Positions 22,301-34,323 of a stretch of DNA of 64,000 bases are shown here, one piece after another. The stretch is from Chlorocebus sabaeus. Taxonomy: Eukaryota > Chordata > Mammalia > Primates > Cercopithecidae. The position numbers and the translations under genes are program-made. The notes beneath the pieces are model-generated. The model was not told the origin of the DNA, ran no database searches, and saw nothing but the letters and a program-made list of their open reading frames with translations. Every line of letters begins with the position of its first letter. The first letter of the stretch is position 1. The DNA is taken from contig NW_027327626.1 in NCBI RefSeq assembly GCF_047675955.1, forward strand, positions 930,001-994,000, given 5' to 3'.

Positions 22301-24561
22301 AAAAGGAAATATCTTCCGTTCAAAACTGGAAAGAAGCTTTCTGAGAAACTGCTCTGTGTTCTGTTAATTCATCTCACAGAGTTACATCTTTCCCTTCAAG
22401 AAGCCTTTCGCTAAGGCTGTTCTTGTGGAACTGGCAAAGGGATATTTGGAAGCCCATAGAGGGCTATGGTGAAAAAGGAAATATCTTCCGTTCAAAACTG
22501 GAAAGAAGCTTTCTGAGAAACTGCTCTGTGTTCTGTTAATTCACCTCACAGAGTTACATCTTTCCCTTCAAGAAGCCTTTCGCTAAGGCTGTTCTTGTGG
22601 AATTGGCCAAGGGATATTTGGAAGCCCATAGAGGGCTATGGTGAAAAAGGAAATATCTTCCGTTCAAAACTGGAAAGAAGCTTTCTGAGAAACTGCTCTG
22701 TGTTCTGTTAATTCATCTCACAGAGGTACATCTTTCCCTTCAAGAAGCCTTTCGCTAAGACTGTTCTTGTGGAATTGGCAAAGGGATATTTGGAAGCCCA
22801 TAGAGGGCTATGGTGAAAAAGGAAATATCTTCCGTTCAAAACTGGAAAGAAGCTTTCTGAGAAACTGCTCTGTGTTCTGTTAATTCATCTCACAGAGTTA
22901 TATCTTTCCCTTCAAGAAGCCTTTCGCTAAGGCTGTTCTTGTGGAATTGGCCAAGGGATATTTGGAAGCCCTTAGAGGGCTATGGTGAAAAAGGAAATAT
23001 CTTCCGTTCAAAACTGGAAAGAAGCTTTCTGAGAAACTGCTCTGTGTTCTGTTAATTCATCTCACAGAGTTACATCTTTCCCTTCAAGAAGCCTTTCGCT
23101 AAGGCTGTTCTTGTAGAATTGGCAAAGGGATATTTGGAAGCCCATAGAGGGCTATGCTGAAAAAGGAAATAACTTCCGTTCAAAACTGGAAAGAAGCTTT
23201 CTGAGAAACTGCTCTGTGTTCTGTTAATTCATCTCACAGAGTTACATCTTTCCCTTCAAGAAGCCTTTCGCTAAGGCTGTTCTTGTGGAATTGGCAAAGG
23301 GATATTTGGAAGCCCATAGAGGGCTATGGTGAAAAAGGAAATATCTTCCGTTCAAAACTGGAAAGAAGCTTTCTGAGAAACTGCTCTGTGTTGTGTTAGC
23401 TCATCTCACAGAGTTACATCTTTCCCTTCAAGAAGCCTTTCGCTAAGGCTGTTCTTGTGGAATTGGCAAAGGGATATTTGGAATCCCATTGAGGGCTATG
23501 GTGAAAAAGGAAATATCTTCCGTTCAAAACTGGAAAGAAGCTTTCTGAGAAACTGCTCTGTGTTCTGTTAATTCATCTCACAGAGTTACATCTTTCCCTT
23601 CAAGAAGCCTTTCGCTAAGGCTGTTCTTGTGGAATTGGCAAAGGGATATTTGGAAGCCCATAGAGGGCTATGGTGAAAAAGGAAATATCTTCCGTTCAAT
23701 ATTGGAAAGAAGCTTTCTGAGAAACTGCTCTGTGTTCTGTTAATTCATCTCACAGAGTTACATCTTTCCCTTCAAGAAGCCTTTCGCTAAGGCTGTTCTT
23801 GTGGAATTGGCAAAGGGATATTTGGAAGCCCATAGAGGGCTATGGTGAAAAAGGAAATATCTTCCGTTCAAAACTGGAAAGAAGCTTTCTGAGAAACTGC
23901 ACTGTGTTCTGTTAATTCATCTCACAGAGTTACATCTTTCCCTTCAAGAAGCCTTTCGCTAAGGCTGTTCTTGTGGAATTGGCAAAGGGATATTTGGAAG
24001 CCCATAGAGGGCTACGGTGAAAAAGGAAATATCTTCCGTTCAAAACTGGAAAGAAGGTTTCTGAGAAACTGCTCTCTGTTCCGTTAATTCATCTCACAGA
24101 GTTACTTCCTCCCCTTCAAGAAGCCTTTCGCTAAGGCTGTTCTTGTGGAATTGGCAAATGATATTTGGAAGCCCATAGAGGGCTATGGTGAAAAAGGAAA
24201 TATCTTCCGTTCAAAACTGGAAAGAAGCTTTCTGAGAAACTGCTCTGTGTTCTGTTAATTCATCTCACAGAGTTACATCTTTCCCTTCAAGAAGCCTTTC
24301 GCTAAGGCTGTTCTTGTGGAATTGGCAAAGGGATATTTGGAAGCCCATAGAGGGCTATGGTGAAAAAGGAAATATCTTCCGTTCAAAACTGGAAAGAAGC
24401 TTTCTGAGAAACTGCTCTGTGATCTGTCAATTCATCACACAGAGTTACATCTTTCCCTTCAAGAAGCCTTTCGCTGAGGCTGTTCTTGTGGAATTGGCAA
24501 AGGGATATTTGGAAGCCCATAGAGGGCTATGGTGAAAAAGGAAATATCTTCCGTTCAAAAC
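16310..24561 (+). repeat. 48-monomer tandem duplication, copy 2 (8252 bp)
   Basis: This is a tandem copy of 8058-16309. Every rare mark I checked maps at exactly +8252, including the ttcacctcac variant, tttgtgttctg, the hairpin forms (17156, 18704) and the gaacggg site (18981-18997). Private differences include a at 20869 (g at 12617) and cattgagg near 23488 (catagagg in copy 1). The series ends at 24561: the following monomer has gtagaattgg rather than cctgtcgc, because a 9-mer copy follows instead of a third 48-mer. Confidence 0.93.
23015..24561 (+). repeat. 9-mer (1547 bp), tandem copy 1, end of second 48-mer
   Basis: This is the image of 14763-16309 at +8252 and at the same time the left copy of a 1547-bp tandem pair: gtagaattgg at 23113 pairs with 24660. 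It carries the private ggaatcccattgagg near 23485. The next copy and the first 48-mer both have ggaatcccatagagg. Confidence 0.9.
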
Positions 24562-26108
24562 TGGAAAGAAGCTTTCTGAGAAACTGCTCTGTGTTCTGTT
24601 AATTCATCTCACAGAGTTACATCTTTCCCTTCAAGAAGCCTTTCGCTAAGGCTGTTCTTGTAGAATTGGCAAAGGGATATTTGGAAGCCCATAGAGGGCT
24701 ATGCTGAAAAAGGAAATAACTTCCGTTCAAAACTGGAAAGAAGCTTTCTGAGAAACTGCTCTGTGTTCTGTTAATTCATCTCACAGAGTTACATCTTTCC
24801 CTTCAAGAAGCCTTTCGCTAAGGCTGTTCTTGTGGAATTGGCAAAGGGATATTTGGAAGCCCATAGAGGGCTATGGTGAAAAAGGAAATATCTTCCGTTC
24901 AAAACTGGAAAGAAGCTTTCTGAGAAACTGCTCTGTGTTGTGTTAGCTCATCTCACAGAGTTACATCTTTCCCTTCAAGAAGCCTTTCGCTAAGGCTGTT
25001 CTTGTGGAATTGGCAAAGGGATATTTGGAATCCCATAGAGGGCTATGGTGAAAAAGGAAATATCTTCCGTTCAAAACTGGAAAGAAGCTTTCTGAGAAAC
25101 TGCTCTGTGTTCTGTTAATTCATCTCACAGAGTTACAACTTTCCCTTCAAGAAGCCTTTCGCTAAGGCTGTTCTTGTGGAATTGGCAAAGGGATATTTGG
25201 AAGCCCATAGAGGGCTATGGTGAAAAAGGAAATATCTTCCGTTCAATATTGGAAAGAAGCTTTCTGAGAAACTGCTCTGTGTTCTGTTAATTCATCTCAC
25301 AGAGTTACATCTTTCCCTTCAAGAAGCCTTTCGCTAAGGCTGTTCTTGTGGAATTGGCAAAGGGATATTTGGAAGCCCATAGAGGGCTATGGTGAAAAAG
25401 GAAATATCTTCCGTTCAAAACTGGAAAGAAGCTTTCTGAGAAACTGCACTGTGTTCTGTTAATTCATCTCACAGAGTTACATCTTTCCCTTCAAGAAGCC
25501 TTTCGCTAAGGCTGTTCTTGTGGAATTGGCAAAGGGATATTTGGAAGCCCATAGAGGGCTACGGTGAAAAAGGAAATATCTTCCGTTCAAAACTGGAAAG
25601 AAGGTTTCTGAGAAACTGCTCTCTGTTCCGTTAATTCATCTCACAGAGTTACTTCCTCCCCTTCAAGAAGCCTTTCGCTAAGGCTGTTCTTGTGGAATTG
25701 GCAAATGATATTTGGAAGCCCATAGAGGGCTATGGTGAAAAAGGAAATATCTTCCGTTCAAAACTGGAAAGAAGCTTTCTGAGAAACTGCTCTGTGTTCT
25801 GTTAATTCATCTCACAGAGTTACATCTTTCCCTTCAAGAAGCCTTTCGCTAAGGCTGTTCTTGTGGAATTGGCAAAGGGATATTTGGAAGCCCATAGAGG
25901 GCTATGGTGAAAAAGGAAATATCTTCCGTTCAAAACTGGAAAGAAGCTTTCTGAGAAACTGCTCTGTGATCTGTCAATTCATCACACAGAGTTACATCTT
26001 TCCCTTCAAGAAGCCTTTCGCTGAGGCTGTTCTTGTGGAATTGGCAAAGGGATATTTGGAAGCCCATAGAGGGCTATGGTGAAAAAGGAAATATCTTCCG
26101 TTCAAAAC
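24562..26108 (+). repeat. 9-mer (1547 bp), tandem copy 2
   Basis: This is an extra nine-monomer unit outside the 48-mer pair, at an offset of exactly 1547 from 23015-24561. It includes the aatgatattt deletion near 25706 and gtgatctgtcaattc near 25966. A private variant is gttacaactttcc near 25134. The repeat ends by about 26200, where gtggaattggc replaces the expected gtagaattgg. Confidence 0.9.
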
Positions 26109-27300
26109 TGGAAAGAAGCTTTCTGAGAAACTGCTCTGTGTTCTGTTAATTCATCTCACAGAGTTACATCTTTCCCTTCAAGAAGCCTTTCGCTAAGGCT
26201 GTTCTTGTGGAATTGGCAAAGGGATATTTGGAAGCCCGTAGAGGGCTATGGTGAAAAAGGAAATATCTTCCGTTCAAAAGTGGAAAGAAGCTTTCTGAGA
26301 AACTGCTCTGTGTTCTGTTAATTCATCTCACAGAGTTACATCTTTCCCTTCAAGAAGCCTTTCGCTAAGGCTGTTCTTGTGGAATTGGCAAAGGGATATT
26401 TGGAAGCCCATAGAGGGCTATGGTGAAAAAGGAAATATCTTCCGTTCAAAACTGGAAAGACGCTTTCTGAGAAACTGCTCTTTGTTCTGTTAACTCATCT
26501 CACAGTGTTACATCTTTCCCTTCAAGAAGCCTGTCGCTAAGGCTGTTCTTGTGGAATTGGACAAAGGGATATTTGGAAGCCCATAGAGGGCTATGGTGAA
26601 AAAGGAAATATCTTCCGTTCAAAACTGGAAAGAAGCTTTCTGAGAAACTGCTCTGTGTTCTCTTAATTCATCTCACAGAGTTACATCTTTCCGTTCAAGA
26701 AGCCTTTCGCTAAGACTGTTCTTGTAGAGTTGGCAAAGGGATATTTGGAAGCCCATAGAGGGCTATGGTGAAAAAGGAAATACCTTCCGTTCAAAACTGG
26801 AAAGAAGCTTTCTGAGAAACTGCTCTGTGTTCTGTTAATTCATCTCACAGAGTTACATCTTTCCCTTCAAGAAGCCTTTCGCTAAGGCTGTTCTTGTGGA
26901 ATTGGCAAAGGGATATTTGGAAGCCCATAGAGGGCAATGGTGAAAAAGGAAATATATTCCGTTCAAAACTGGAAAGAAGCTTTCTGAGAAACTGCTCTGT
27001 GTTCTGTTAATTCATCTCACAGAGTTACATCTTTCCCTTCAAGAAGCCTGTCGCTAAGGCTGTTCTTCTGGAATTGGAAAAGGGATATTTGGAAGCCCAT
27101 AGAGGGCTATGGTGAAAAAGGAAATATCTTCCGTTCAAAACTGGAAAGAAGCTTTCTGAGATACTGCTCTGTGTTCTGTTAATTCATCTCACAGTGTTAT
27201 ATCTTTCCCTTCAAGAAGCCTGTCGCTAAGGCTGTTCTTGTGGAATTGGACAAAGGGATATTTGGAAGCCCATTGAGGGCTATGGTGAAAAAGGAAATAT
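26109..27300 (+). repeat. Divergent monomers with one-base insertions
   Basis: About seven monomers have many private changes: gcccgtagagg, caaaagtgg, a HindIII-destroying gacgctttctg near 26460, ctttgttctgttaactc, cacagtgttac, tgtagagttgg, ggcaatggtg and gatactgctctg. Two carry the ggacaaaggg form (near 26559 and 27249), a one-base insertion giving 173-bp monomers. This is the first appearance of that insertion in the window, and it recurs through 27301-43900. No non-satellite sequence was seen. Confidence 0.83.
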
Positions 27301-30300
27301 CTTCCGTTCAAAACTGGAAAGAAGCTTTCTGAGAAACTGCTCTGTGTTCTGTTAATTCATCTCACAGAGTTACATCTTTCCCTTCAAGAAGCCTGTCGCT
27401 AAGGCTGTTCCTGTGGAATTGGAAAAGAGATATTTGGAAGCCCTTAGAGGGCTATGGTGAAAAAGGAAATATGTTCCGTTCAAAACTGGAAAGAAGCTTT
27501 CTGAGAAACTGCTCTGTGTTCTGTTAATTCATCTCACAGAGTTACATCTTTCCCTTCAAGAAGCCTTTCGCTAAGTCTGTTCTTGTGGAATTGCAAAGGG
27601 ATATTTGGAAGCCCATAGAGGGCTATGGTGAAAAAGGAAATATCTTCCTTTGAAAACTGGAAAGAAGCTTTCTGAGAAACTGCTCTGTGTTCTGTTAATT
27701 CATCTCACAGAGTTACATCTTTCCCTTCAAGAAGCCTTTCGCTAAGGCTGTTCTTGTGGAGTTGGCAAAGGATTATTTGGAAGCCCATAGAGGGCTATGG
27801 TGAAAAAGGAAATATCTTCCGTTCAAAACTGGAAAGAAGCTTTCTGAGAAACTGCTCTGTGTTCTGTTAATTCTTCTCACAGAGTTACATCTTTCCCTTC
27901 AAGAAGCCTTTCACTAAGGCTGTTCTTGTGGAATTGGACAAAGGGATATTTGGAAGTCCATAGAGGGCTATGGTGAAAAAGGAAATATGTTCCGTTCAAA
28001 ACTGGAAAGAAGCTTTCTGAGAAACTGCTCTGTGTTCTGTTAATTCATCTCAAAGAGTTACATCTTTCCCTTCAAGAAGCCTGTCGCTAAGGCTGTTCTT
28101 GTGGAATTGGCAAAGGGATATTTGGAAGCCCATAGAGGGCTATGGTGAAAAAGGAAATATCTTCCGTTCAAAACTGGAAAGAAGCTTTCTGAGAAACTGC
28201 TCTGTGTTCTGTTAATTCATCTCACAGAGTTACATCTTTCCCTTCAAGAAGCCTGTCGCTAAGGCTGTTCTTGTGGAATTGGCAAAGGGATATTTGGAAG
28301 CCCATAGAGGGCTATGGTGAAAAAGGAAATACCTTCCGTACAAAACTGGAAAGAAGCTTTCTGAGAAACTGCTCTGTGTTCTGTTAATTCATCTCACAGA
28401 GTTACATATTTCCCTTCAAGAAGCCTTTCGCTAAGGCTGTTCTTGTGGAATTGGCAAAGGGATATTTGGAAGCCCATAGAGGGCTATGGTGAAAAAGGAA
28501 ATATCTTCCGTTCAAAACTGTAAAGAAGCTTTCTGAGAAACTGCTCTGCGTTCTGTTAATTCATCTCACAGAGTTACATCTTTCCCTTCAAGAAGCCTTT
28601 CGCTAAGGCTGTTCTTGTGGAATTGGCAAAGGGATATTTGGAAGCCCATAGAGGGCTATGGTGAAAAAGGAAATATCTTCCGTTCAAAACTGGAAAGAAG
28701 CTTTCTGAGAAACTGCTCTGTGTTCTCTTAATTCATCTCACAGAGTTACATCTTTCCCTTCAAGAAGCCTTTCGCGAAGGCTGTTCTTGTGGAATTGGCC
28801 AAGGGATATTTGGAAGCCCATAGAGGGCTATGGTGAAAAAGGAAATATCTTCCGTTCAAAACTGGAAAGAAGCTTTCTGAGAAACTGCTCTGTGTTCTGT
28901 TAATTCATCTCACAGAGGTACATCTTTCCCTTCAAGAAGCCTTTCGCTAAGACTGTTCTTGTGGAATTGGCAAAGGGATATTTGGAAGCCCATAGAGGGC
29001 TATGGTGAAAAAGGAAATATCTTCCGTTCAAAACTGGAAAGAAGCTTTCTGAGAAACTGCTCTGTGTTCTGTTAATTCATCTCACAGAGTTATATCTTTC
29101 CCTTCAAGAAGCCTTTCGCTAAGGCTGTTCTTGTGGAATTGGCCAAGGGATATTTGGAAGCCCTTAGAGGGCTATGGTGAAAAAGGAAATATCTTCCGTT
29201 CAAAACTGGAAAGAAGCTTTCTGAGAAACTGCTCTGTGTTCTGTTAATTCATCTCACAGAGTTACATCTTTCCCTTCAAGAAGCCTTTCGCTAAGGCTGT
29301 TCTTGTAGAATTGGCAAAGGGATATTTGGAAGCCCATAGAGGGCTATGCTGAAAAAGGAAATAACTTCCGTTCAAAACTGGAAAGAAGCTTTCTGAGAAA
29401 CTGCTCTGTGTTCTGTTAATTCATCTCACAGAGTTACATCTTTCCCTTCAAGAAGCCTTTCGCTAAGGCTATTCTTGTGGAATTGGCAAAGGGATATTTG
29501 GAAGCCCATAGAGGGCTATGGTGAAAAAGGAAATATCTTCCGTTGAAAACTGGAAAGAAGCTTTCTGAGAAACTGCTCAGTGTTCTGTTAGTTCATCTCA
29601 CAGAGTTACATCTTTCCCTTCAAGAAGCCTTTCGCTAAGGCTGTTCTTGTGGAATTGGCAAAGGGATATTTGGAATCCCATAGAGGGCTATGGTGAAAAA
29701 GGAAATATCTTCCGTTCAAAACTGGAAAGAAGCTTTCTGAGAAACTGCTCTGTGTTCTGTTAATTCATCTCACAGAGTTACATCTTTCCCTTCAAGAAGC
29801 CTTTCGCTAAGGCTGTTCTTGTGGAATTGGCAAAGGGATATTTGGAAGCCCATAGAGGGCTATGGTGAAAAAGGAAATATCTTCCGTTCAATATTGGAAA
29901 GAAGCTTTCTGAGAAACTGCTCTGTGTTCTGTTAATTCATCTCACAGAGTTACATCTTTCCCTTCAAGAAGCCTTTCGCTAAGGCTGTTCTTGTGGAATT
30001 GTCAAAGGGATATTTGGAAGCCCATAGAGGGCTATGGTGAAAAAGGAAATATCTTCCGTTCAAAACTGGAAAGAAGCTTTCTGAGAAACTGCACTGTGTT
30101 CCGTTAATTCATCTCACAGAGTTACATCTTTCCCTTCAAGAAGCCTTTCGCTAAGGCTGTTCTTGTGGAATTGGCAAAGGGATATTTGGAAGCCCATAGA
30201 GGGCTACGGTGAAAAAGGAAATATCTTCCGTTCAAAATTGGAAAGAAGGTTTCTGAGAAACTGCTCTCTGTTCCGTTAATTCATCTCACAGAGTTACTTC

Positions 30301-30539
30301 CTCCCCTTCAAGAAGCCTTTCGCTAAGGCTGTTCTTGTGGAATTGGCAAATGATATTTGGAAGCCCATAGAGGGCTATGGTGAAAAAGGAAATATCTTCC
30401 GTTCAAAACTGGAAAGAAGCTTTCTGAGAAACTGCTCTGTGTTCTGTTAATTCATCTCACAGAGTTACATCTTTCCCTTCAAGAAGCCTTTCGCTAAGGC
30501 TGTTCTTGCGGAGTTGGCAAAGGGATATTTGGAAGCCCA

Positions 30540-32431
30540 TAGAGGGCTATGGTGAAAAAGGAAATATCTTCCGTTCAAAACTGGAAAGAAGCTTTCTGAG
30601 AAACTGCTCTGTGTTCTGTTAATTCTTCTCACAGAGTTACATCTTTCCCTTCAAGAAGCCTTTCACTAAGGCTGTTCTTGTGGAATTGGACAAAGGGATA
30701 TTTGGAAGCCCATAGAGGGCTATGGTGAAAAAGGAAATATGTTCCGTTCAAAACTGGAAAGAAGCTTTCTGAGAAACTGCTCTGTGTTCTGTTAATTCAT
30801 CTCAATGAGTTACATCGTTCCCTTCAAGAAGCCTGTCGCTAAGGCTGTTCTTGTGGAATTGGCAAAGGGATATTTGGAAGCCCATAGAGGGCTATGGTGA
30901 AAAAGGAAATATCTTCCGTTCAAAACTGGAAAGAAGCTTTCTGAGAAACTGCTCTGTGTTCTGTTAATTCATCTCACAGAGTTACATCTTTCCCTTCAAG
31001 AAGCCTGTCGCTAAGGCTGTTCTTGTGGAATTGGCAAAGGGATATTTGGAAGCCCATAGAGGGCTATGGTGAAAAAGGAAATACCTTCCGTTCAAAACTG
31101 GAAAGAAGCTTTCTGAGAAACTGCTCTGTGTTCTGTTAATTCATCTCACAGAGTTACATATTTCCCTTCAAGAAGCCTTTCGCTAAGGCTGTTCTTGTGG
31201 AATTGGCAAAGGGATATTTGGAAGCCCATAGAGGGCTATGGTGAAAAAGGAAATATCTTCCGTTCAAAACTGTAAAGAAGCTTTCTGAGAAACTGCTCTG
31301 TGTTCTGTTAATTCATCTCACAGAGTTACATCTTTCCCTTCAAGAAGCCTTTCGCTAAGGCTGTTCTTGTGGAATTGGCAAAGGGATATTTGGAAGCCCA
31401 TAGAGGGCTATGGTGAAAAAGGAAATATCTTCCGTTCAAAACTGGAAAGAAGCTTTCTGAGAAACTGCTCTGTGTTCTGTTAATTCATCTCACAGAGTTA
31501 CATCTTTCCCTTCAAGAAGCCTGTCGCTAAGGCTGTTCTTGTGGAATTGGCAAAGGGATATTTGGAAGCCCATAGAGGGCTATGGTGAAAAAGGAAATAT
31601 CTTCCGTTAAAACTGGAAAGAAGCTTTCTGAGAAACTGCTCTGTGTTCTGTTAATTCATCTCACAGAGTTACATCTTTCCCTTCAAGAAGCCTGTCGCTA
31701 AGGCTGTTCTTGTGGAATTGGCAAAGGGATATTTGGAAGCCCATAGAGGGCTATGGTGAAAAAGGAAATATCTTCCGTTCAAAACTGGAAAGAAGCTTTC
31801 TGAGAAACTGCTCTGTGTTCTGTTAATTTATGACACAGAGTTACATCTTTCCCTTCAAGAAGCCTTTCGCTAAGGCTGTTCTTGTGGAACTGGCAAAGGG
31901 ATATTTGGAAGCCCATAGAGGGCTATGGTGAAAAAGGAAATATCTTCCGTTCAAAACTGGAAAGAAGCTTTCTGAGAAACTGCTCTGTGTTCTCTTAATT
32001 CATCTCACAGAGTTACATCTTTCCCTTCAAGAAGCCTTTCGCGAAGGCTGTTCTTGTGGAATTGGCCAAGGGATATTTGGAAGCCCATAGAGGGCTACGG
32101 TGAAAAAGGAAATATCTTCCGTTCAAAACTGGAAAGAAGCTTTCTGAGAAACTGCTCTGTGTTCTGTTAATTCATCTCACAGAGGTACATCTTTCCCTTC
32201 AAGAAGCCTTTCGCTAAGACTGTTCTTGTGGAATTGGCAAAGGGATATTTGGAAGCCCATAGAGGGCTATGGTGAAAAAGGAAATATCTTCCGTTCAAAA
32301 CTGGAAGGAAGCTTTCTGAGAAACTGCTCTGTGTTCTGTTAATTCATCTCACAGAGTTATATCTTTCCCTTCAAGAAGCCTTTCGCTAAGGCTGTTCTTG
32401 TGGAATTGGCCAAGGGATATTTGGAAGCCCT
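30540..32431 (+). repeat. 11-mer repeat, copy 1 (1892 bp)
   Basis: Eleven monomers recur at an offset of 1892. The length is exactly 11 x 172 because one insertion (ggacaaaggg) and one deletion (gttaaaactgg) cancel. Marks in order: ttcttctcac with tttcactaagg; ggaaatatgttcc; ctcaatgagttac with acatcgttccc; cctgtcgc; ataccttcc; tacatatttccc; actgtaaag; gttaaaactgg; aatttatgacac; gaactgg; ctcttaattc with cgcgaagg and ttggccaagg; cacagaggtac; and actggaaggaag with gttatatc. A private change is ctacggtg near 32096 (ctatggtg near 33988). Confidence 0.9.
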
Positions 32432-34323
32432 TAGAGGGCTATGGTGAAAAAGGAAATATCTTCCGTTCAAAACTGGAAAGAAGCTTTCTGAGAAACTGCT
32501 CTGTGTTCTGTTAATTCTTCTCACAGAGTTACATCTTTCCCTTCAAGAAGCCTTTCACTAAGGCTGTTCTTGTGGAATTGGACAAAGGGATATTTGGAAG
32601 CCCATAGAGGGCTATGGTGAAAAAGGAAATATGTTCCGTTCAAAACTGGAAAGAAGCTTTCTGAGAAACTGCTCTGTGTTCTGTTAATTCATCTCAATGA
32701 GTTACATCGTTCCCTTCAAGAAGCCTGTCGCTAAGGCTGTTCTTGTGGAATTGGCAAAGGGATATTTGGAAGCCCATAGAGGGCTATGGTGAAAAAGGAA
32801 ATATCTTCCGTTCAAAACTGGAAAGAAGCTTTCTGAGAAACTGCTCTGTGTTCTGTTAATTCATCTCACAGAGTTACATCTTTCCCTTCAAGAAGCCTGT
32901 CGCTAAGGCTGTTCTTGTGGAATTGGCAAAGGGATATTTGGAAGCCCATAGAGGGCTATGGTGAAAAAGGAAATACCTTCCGTTCAAAACTGGAAAGAAG
33001 CTTTCTGAGAAACTGCTCTGTGTTCTGTTAATTCATCTCACAGAGTTACATATTTCCCTTCAAGAAGCCTTTCGCTAAGGCTGTTCTTGTGGAATTGGCA
33101 AAGGGATATTTGGAAGCCCATAGAGGGCTATGGTGAAAAAGGAAATATCTTCCGTTCAAAACTGTAAAGAAGCTTTCTGAGAAACTGCTCTGTGTTCTGT
33201 TAATTCATCTCACAGAGTTACATCTTTCCCTTCAAGAAGCCTTTCGCTAAGGCTGTTCTTGTGGAATTGGCAAAGGGATATTTGGAAGCCCATAGAGGGC
33301 TATGGTGAAAAAGGAAATATCTTCCGTTCAAAACTGGAAAGAAGCTTTCTGAGAAACTGCTCTGTGTTCTGTTAATTCATCTCACAGAGTTACATCTTTC
33401 CCTTCAAGAAGCCTGTCGCTAAGGCTGTTCTTGTGGAATTGGCAAAGGGATATTTGGAAGCCCATAGAGGGCTATGGTGAAAAAGGAAATATCTTCCGTT
33501 AAAACTGGAAAGAAGCTTTCTGAGAAACTGCTCTGTGTTCTGTTAATTCATCTCACAGAGTTACATCTTTCCCTTCAAGAAGCCTGTCGCTAAGGCTGTT
33601 CTTGTGGAATTGGCAAAGGGATATTTGGAAGCCCATAGAGGGCTATGGTGAAAAAGGAAATATCTTCCGTTCAAAACTGGAAAGAAGCTTTCTGAGAAAC
33701 TGCTCTGTGTTCTGTTAATTTATGACACAGAGTTACATCTTTCCCTTCAAGAAGCCTTTCGCTAAGGCTGTTCTTGTGGAACTGGCAAAGGGATATTTGG
33801 AAGCCCATAGAGGGCTATGGTGAAAAAGGAAATATCTTCCGTTCAAAACTGGAAAGAAGCTTTCTGAGAAACTGCTCTGTGTTCTCTTAATTCATCTCAC
33901 AGAGTTACATCTTTCCCTTCAAGAAGCCTTTCGCGAAGGCTGTTCTTGTGGAATTGGCCAAGGGATATTTGGAAGCCCATAGAGGGCTATGGTGAAAAAG
34001 GAAATATCTTCCGTTCAAAACTGGAAAGAAGCTTTCTGAGAAACTGCTCTGTGTTCTGTTAATTCATCTCACAGAGGTACATCTTTCCCTTCAAGAAGCC
34101 TTTCGCTAAGACTGTTCTTGTGGAATTGGCAAAGGGATATTTGGAAGCCCATAGAGGGCTATGGTGAAAAAGGAAATATCTTCCGTTCAAAACTGGAAGG
34201 AAGCTTTCTGAGAAACTGCTCTGTGTTCTGTTAATTCATCTCACAGAGTTATATCTTTCCCTTCAAGAAGCCTTTCGCTAAGGCTGTTCTTGTGGAATTG
34301 GCCAAGGGATATTTGGAAGCCCT
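32432..34323 (+). repeat. 11-mer repeat, copy 2 (1892 bp)
   Basis: This is a tandem copy of 30540-32431; ttcttctcac at 30623 maps to 32515. It is followed by a monomer with ttgtcaaag near 34472 and the tgtactgtgttccg unit, i.e. the five-monomer order that precedes the 11-mer elsewhere. A third, single 11-mer lies at 39309-41200 in the other version of this block. Confidence 0.9.
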
